This document shows, piece by piece, positions 5,558 through 8,730 of a stretch of 8,730 nt of DNA (positions within the stretch are counted from its first letter, which is position 1; every line of letters starts with the position of its first letter). The notes under the pieces were generated by a model that saw nothing but the letters and a program-made list of their open reading frames with translations, was not told the origin of the DNA and ran no database searches. The stretch spans positions 9,455 to 18,184 of the forward strand of contig DMNK01000171.1 of NCBI GenBank assembly GCA_003453695.1, read 5' to 3'. This stretch comes from Acidimicrobiaceae bacterium (GTDB lineage Bacteria; Actinomycetota; Acidimicrobiia; Acidimicrobiales; UBA8190). A program made the position numbers and the translations under genes.

Positions 5558-8500
5558 GTGCGCAGCCCGCAGGAAATTCCGCGCCGCCCGGCGCGGACCC
5601 GCAGGCGTCGGCGGCGCATCTGGATCGTGGTGGCGATCGTCGTCGTCATCGCCTTGATCGCCTCGCTGCGGTCCATCGCCACCTTCTACACCGACTATCT
5701 CTGGTACGGCTCCGTGCACCTGGCCGGCGAGTGGCGCCGCATGCTCGAGGTGAAGCTCGGACTCTTCTTCGGGTTCGCAGCCGTGTTCTTCGTCGTGCTG
5801 TGGGCCAATCTGGCCGTGGTCGACCGGGTGGCGCCGAGCGAGCTCGCGCTCGGGCCCGAGGACGAGCTCGTGCGTCGCTATCAGCAGCGCGTCGCCCCCC
5901 ATGCCCTGCTGGTGCGCTCCCTCGTCTCGCTCGTGGTTGCCCTCATCGCCGCCTCGGGGACGGTGGGGCAGTGGCAGAACTACCTGCTGTTCTCGAACGC
6001 CCAGCCCTTCTTCCACCTTGCCGACCCGCAGTTCCACAAGAACGTGGGGTTCTTCGTCTTCGCCCTGCCGTTCCTGTCGTTCCTGATTAGTTGGAGCTTC
6101 GTGGCCCTGGTGGTCATGACCGTGATCGTGCTCGTGGCCCACTACCTGAACGGGGGTATCCGCATCCAGCAGGGCGTGCCGGCGGTGTCTTCGTACGTGA
6201 AGGCCCACATCTCGGTGCTGCTCGCCCTCATGGCCCTGGTCAAGGTGTTCGGCTACGTCCTGGCCCGCTACCAGCTGGACCTGTCCCAGAACGGATACGT
6301 CCAAGGCGCCGGGTACACCGACGTCCACGCCCGCATCCCGGCCTTCAGCCTCCTCATCTGGATCTCGGTGCTCGCCATGGTCATCCTCATCGCCAACATC
6401 TGGCGAAGGGGATGGGCGCTCCCGGTGCTGGCCGTGGGGCTGTGGGCCCTGGTGGCCGTGGTGCTGGGTGCGATCTATCCGGCCATCGTCCAGGCGCTGA
6501 AGGTCAACCCCGCCCAGGCGTTGCTCGAGCGCCCGTACATCCAGCGCAACATCGCCGCCACCCGCCAGGCCATGAACCTGAGCGGCGTGAAGTCCGAGCC
6601 CTTCGCCGCCAGCCAGTCCCTCACCGCCGCCCAGCTGACCCAGAACCCGTCGGTCGGTTCGGTCCGGCTGTGGGACCCGGCATTGTCCGATCTGGGCCAG
6701 ACCTACGCCAAGTTGCAGGACATCCGCTCCTATTACATCTTCCAGACGCTGGGTCTCGACCGTTACCAGGTCAACGGAGTCCTCACTCCGGTGGTGGTGG
6801 GCGTGCGGCAGATCAACGACGCCGACCTGCCCGCGCAGGGATGGGTCAACACCCATCTCGAGTACACCCATGGCTACGGGTTCATGATGTCGCCGGCCAA
6901 CCAGGTGAGCTCCAACGGCCAGCCCCAGTTCGCCATCCGCGACGTTCCGACGGTGTCCGCCGCCGGGTTGCCCGAGGTGGCCCAGCCGTCGGTGTACTAC
7001 GGGCTCAACGGCTCGGGTACCGAGCCGAGCTATGTCATCGCCGACACCAAACAGGCGGAGATCGACTACCAGCTCCTGAACGGAGCCAACCAGCAGTCCC
7101 ACTACCGGGGCACGGGCGGCGTGCAGCTGTCGTCGTTCGGGCGGCGCCTGGCCTTCGCCCTGCGCTTCAGCGACCTCAACTTGCTCATCTCGAACCTGGT
7201 CACTCCCGACTCGCGGGTGCTCTTCGAGACCAACGTCCAGAACGCCGTGCAGAAGGCGGCCCCCTTCTTGAGCCTGGACAGCGACCCCTATCCGGTGCTC
7301 GCCGGGGGGCAGATGTACTGGATCCAGGACGCCTACACCGTCACCGGCAACTATCCCTACGCCCAGAACGCCGACACCACGGCGCTGTCATCGAACACCG
7401 GGCTCAACCAGAACTTCAACTACATCCGCAACTCCGTGAAGGTCGTCGTCAACGCCTACAGCGGTGCCATGACCTTCTACGACATGACGGGGCCCTCCAA
7501 CGAGGACCCCATCCTGAAGACGTGGGAGCATGCCTTCCCGGGCATGTTCACGCCGGCCTCGAAGATGCCAGGCGCCCTGCGCGTCCACGTGCGCTATCCC
7601 GAGGACATCTTCACGGTCCAGGCGGCGGCGCTGGGCCGCTACCACATCACGAACCCGGCCGCCTTCTACAACGCTACCGACGCATGGAGCATCTCTCAGA
7701 CCCCGGGAGCCGGTTCGCCCTCGGCCGCTCTCGCCACCACCGTCACCACCAACGCCCAAGGCGTGGTCGTGGGCACCGGGCAGGTGCAGCGGATGTCGCC
7801 GCTCTACCAGGTGCTGCAGGTGCCCGGACAGAACGACCTGTCGTTCAACCTGCTCGACGCCTTCGTGCCCGTGTCCACGGGCGACCAGATCCAGACGCTG
7901 TCCGCCTACTTGATCGCCGGCTGCGATCCTGGCCAGTACGGGAAGCTCTCCGTCTTCGTCACACCGCGGGGCCAGGCCTTCGACGGGCCGGCCCTCATCG
8001 ACGCCCGGATCTCGGCCACGCCAACGGTCTCACAGGAGATCAGCCTGCTCAACCAGAACGGGTCCAGCGTGCTGCTCGGGAACGTCCTCATGGTCCCCGT
8101 CAACCAGTCGATCCTCTATTTCCGGCCGCTCTACGTGGAGTCGTCGCGCAACCAGCTCCCGGTGCTGCAGAAGGTGATCGCCGTGTACGGGGGGTCGGGC
8201 GGAAGCCAGGTGGCCATGGGCGACGACCTCGAACAGGCGTTGGAGGGCGTGTTCCAGGGAGCGACCATCCCGCTGGGCGGCCAGCCCGTGACCCAGGCGC
8301 CCACCCCGGCGCCGACGGGCGTGTCCACCCAGATCCAGAACCTCATCAACCAGGCGGCCGCCCTGTCCACCCAGATCCAGACCGACCTCACCGCCGGGAA
8401 CCTCGGTCAATACCAGAAGGACGTCAACTCGCTCAACGGGATCATCCAGCAACTCCAGCAGCTGGCCACGGGCTCGAAGGCGTCGGGTGGCGGCTCGGGG

Positions 8501-8563
8501 TCGGCATCTACCACGACGACTGGGCCGAGCGGCGAGGCACTCCATGGGCGTCAAGCCAGTTGA
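5558..8563 (+). CDS. UPF0182 (COG1615) integral membrane protein
   Basis: The product has 1001 residues, close to the usual 900-1000 of the family. GTG 5558 was chosen because TAGGCT lies 8 nt upstream and the encoded N-terminus (Arg-rich 9-20, then a helix) fits the family; the frame is open further upstream only within the preceding gene. Seven hydrophobic segments are seen at about 21-42, 67-90, 117-137, 165-198 (long), 217-236, 263-283 and 287-312. Family features include FYTDYLWYGSVHLAGEWRRML after helix 1, NAQPFFHLADPQFHKNVGFFVFALP, and NPAQALLERPYIQRNIAATRQAMNL at the start of the large extracytoplasmic region (about 313-900). There are also MYWIQDAYTVTGNYPYAQ, FNYIRNSVKVVVNAYSGAMTFY and RVHVRYPEDIFTVQ. 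The C-terminus has a Gln-rich helix and a Gly/Ser/Thr tail. The biochemical function of UPF0182 is unknown to me. In M. tuberculosis the homologue Rv3193c adjoins the PDZ-Lon gene Rv3194c, which supports a shared envelope role. Confidence 0.95.
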   Translation: MRSPQEIPRRPARTRRRRRRIWIVVAIVVVIALIASLRSIATFYTDYLWYGSVHLAGEWRRMLEVKLGLFFGFAAVFFVVLWANLAVVDRVAPSELALGPEDELVRRYQQRVAPHALLVRSLVSLVVALIAASGTVGQWQNYLLFSNAQPFFHLADPQFHKNVGFFVFALPFLSFLISWSFVALVVMTVIVLVAHYLNGGIRIQQGVPAVSSYVKAHISVLLALMALVKVFGYVLARYQLDLSQNGYVQGAGYTDVHARIPAFSLLIWISVLAMVILIANIWRRGWALPVLAVGLWALVAVVLGAIYPAIVQALKVNPAQALLERPYIQRNIAATRQAMNLSGVKSEPFAASQSLTAAQLTQNPSVGSVRLWDPALSDLGQTYAKLQDIRSYYIFQTLGLDRYQVNGVLTPVVVGVRQINDADLPAQGWVNTHLEYTHGYGFMMSPANQVSSNGQPQFAIRDVPTVSAAGLPEVAQPSVYYGLNGSGTEPSYVIADTKQAEIDYQLLNGANQQSHYRGTGGVQLSSFGRRLAFALRFSDLNLLISNLVTPDSRVLFETNVQNAVQKAAPFLSLDSDPYPVLAGGQMYWIQDAYTVTGNYPYAQNADTTALSSNTGLNQNFNYIRNSVKVVVNAYSGAMTFYDMTGPSNEDPILKTWEHAFPGMFTPASKMPGALRVHVRYPEDIFTVQAAALGRYHITNPAAFYNATDAWSISQTPGAGSPSAALATTVTTNAQGVVVGTGQVQRMSPLYQVLQVPGQNDLSFNLLDAFVPVSTGDQIQTLSAYLIAGCDPGQYGKLSVFVTPRGQAFDGPALIDARISATPTVSQEISLLNQNGSSVLLGNVLMVPVNQSILYFRPLYVESSRNQLPVLQKVIAVYGGSGGSQVAMGDDLEQALEGVFQGATIPLGGQPVTQAPTPAPTGVSTQIQNLINQAAALSTQIQTDLTAGNLGQYQKDVNSLNGIIQQLQQLATGSKASGGGSGSASTTTTGPSGEALHGRQAS

Positions 8564-8594
8564 CGGGCCTGGAGGCGGCTGCGGCGGGAGCTGG

Positions 8595-8600
8595 TAAATT
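8595..8600 (+). promoter_or_regulatory. -10 hexamer TAAATT of the tRNA-fMet gene
   Basis: TAAATT is the best TANNNT match in the 50-bp gap after the UPF0182 stop and lies 13 nt before the mature tRNA 5' end, leaving a very short 5' leader. TTGACG at 8560-8565 looks like a -35 element, but the 29-nt gap to this hexamer is too long for the two to work together. Confidence 0.5.
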
Positions 8601-8613
8601 CGTGGGTTCACGA

Positions 8614-8687
<74 letters not shown>

Positions 8688-8692
8688 CTACG

Positions 8693-8716
8693 AAAGCCCT
8701 GGTAGAGGGGCTCTTC
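8693..8716 (+). terminator. Possible terminator hairpin after tRNA-fMet
   Basis: AGCCC (8695-8699) can pair with GGGCT (8708-8712) around the 8-nt loop TGGTAGAG, or GCCCT with AGGGGC with one bulge. It begins 5 nt after the tRNA. Only short T runs follow (CTCTTCGGATTT), so it is a weak Rho-independent terminator at best. The remaining bases to 8730 show no gene. Confidence 0.4.
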
Positions 8717-8730
8717 GGATTTCAGCGGGG

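Noticed and set aside
4029..7102. Long minus-strand open frames (4029-5507, 5285-7102)
   Set aside because: They are antisense to the DivIVA/MuF-like and UPF0182 genes, with Gly/Arg/His-rich low-complexity products. The plus-strand proteins have recognisable domains.
8560..8600. Consensus promoter TTGACG/TAAATT for the tRNA
   Set aside because: The hexamers are 29 nt apart, and TTGACG overlaps the UPF0182 stop codon. Only the -10 element is retained.
8694..8730. tRNA-gene attachment site for an integrated element
   Set aside because: No repeat of the tRNA 3' end and no integrase gene can be seen in the window; the window ends 43 bp after the tRNA.

Overview
The window is GC-rich DNA from an actinobacterium. 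An Acidimicrobiia-like lineage is my best guess. It rests on the combination of MreB, DivIVA, a UPF0182 membrane protein and a PDZ/Lon-like protease, on the membrane-anchored protease N-terminus containing PPEDRLWRHPSEL, and on start sites that sit 8 nt behind a TANNNT -10 hexamer. This is inference; there is no 16S or other marker in the window.

Layout, left to right. (1) 1-440, minus strand: the N-terminal part of a membrane-anchored trypsin-like (HtrA-type) protease that runs off the left edge. (2) 441-538: a divergent promoter region. (3) 539-1543, plus: mreB, the actin-like shape determinant, without mreC or mreD beside it. (4) 1544-1569: a hairpin between convergent stops. (5) 1570-about 2304, minus: a HEAT-repeat protein. 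(6) about 2303-3484, plus: a membrane-anchored PDZ plus Lon-type Ser/Lys protease (YlbL/DdcP family). (7) 3531-5546, plus: a 671-residue protein with a DivIVA N-terminus, a long hendecad coiled coil, a disordered linker and a C-terminal domain that looks like the phage Mu F / SPP1 gp7 head-protein domain. (8) 5558-8563, plus: a UPF0182 seven-helix membrane protein with a large extracytoplasmic part. (9) 8614-8687, plus: initiator tRNA-fMet(CAT), followed by a possible terminator hairpin.

Most of the genes concern the cell envelope, cell shape or division (MreB, DivIVA-like, PDZ-Lon protease, HtrA-like protease, UPF0182). The PDZ-Lon and UPF0182 genes are direct neighbours in other actinobacteria (Rv3194c and Rv3193c in Mycobacterium tuberculosis, from memory). 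Here the DivIVA/MuF-like gene lies between them. That fusion protein is the most unusual object in the window.

Several genes appear to be transcribed without a leader: a TANNNT hexamer lies exactly 8 nt before the start codon of three genes. For the UPF0182 gene this hexamer begins with the TAG stop codon of the preceding gene. Nothing in the window looks like an insertion sequence, CRISPR array, prophage block or plasmid origin.
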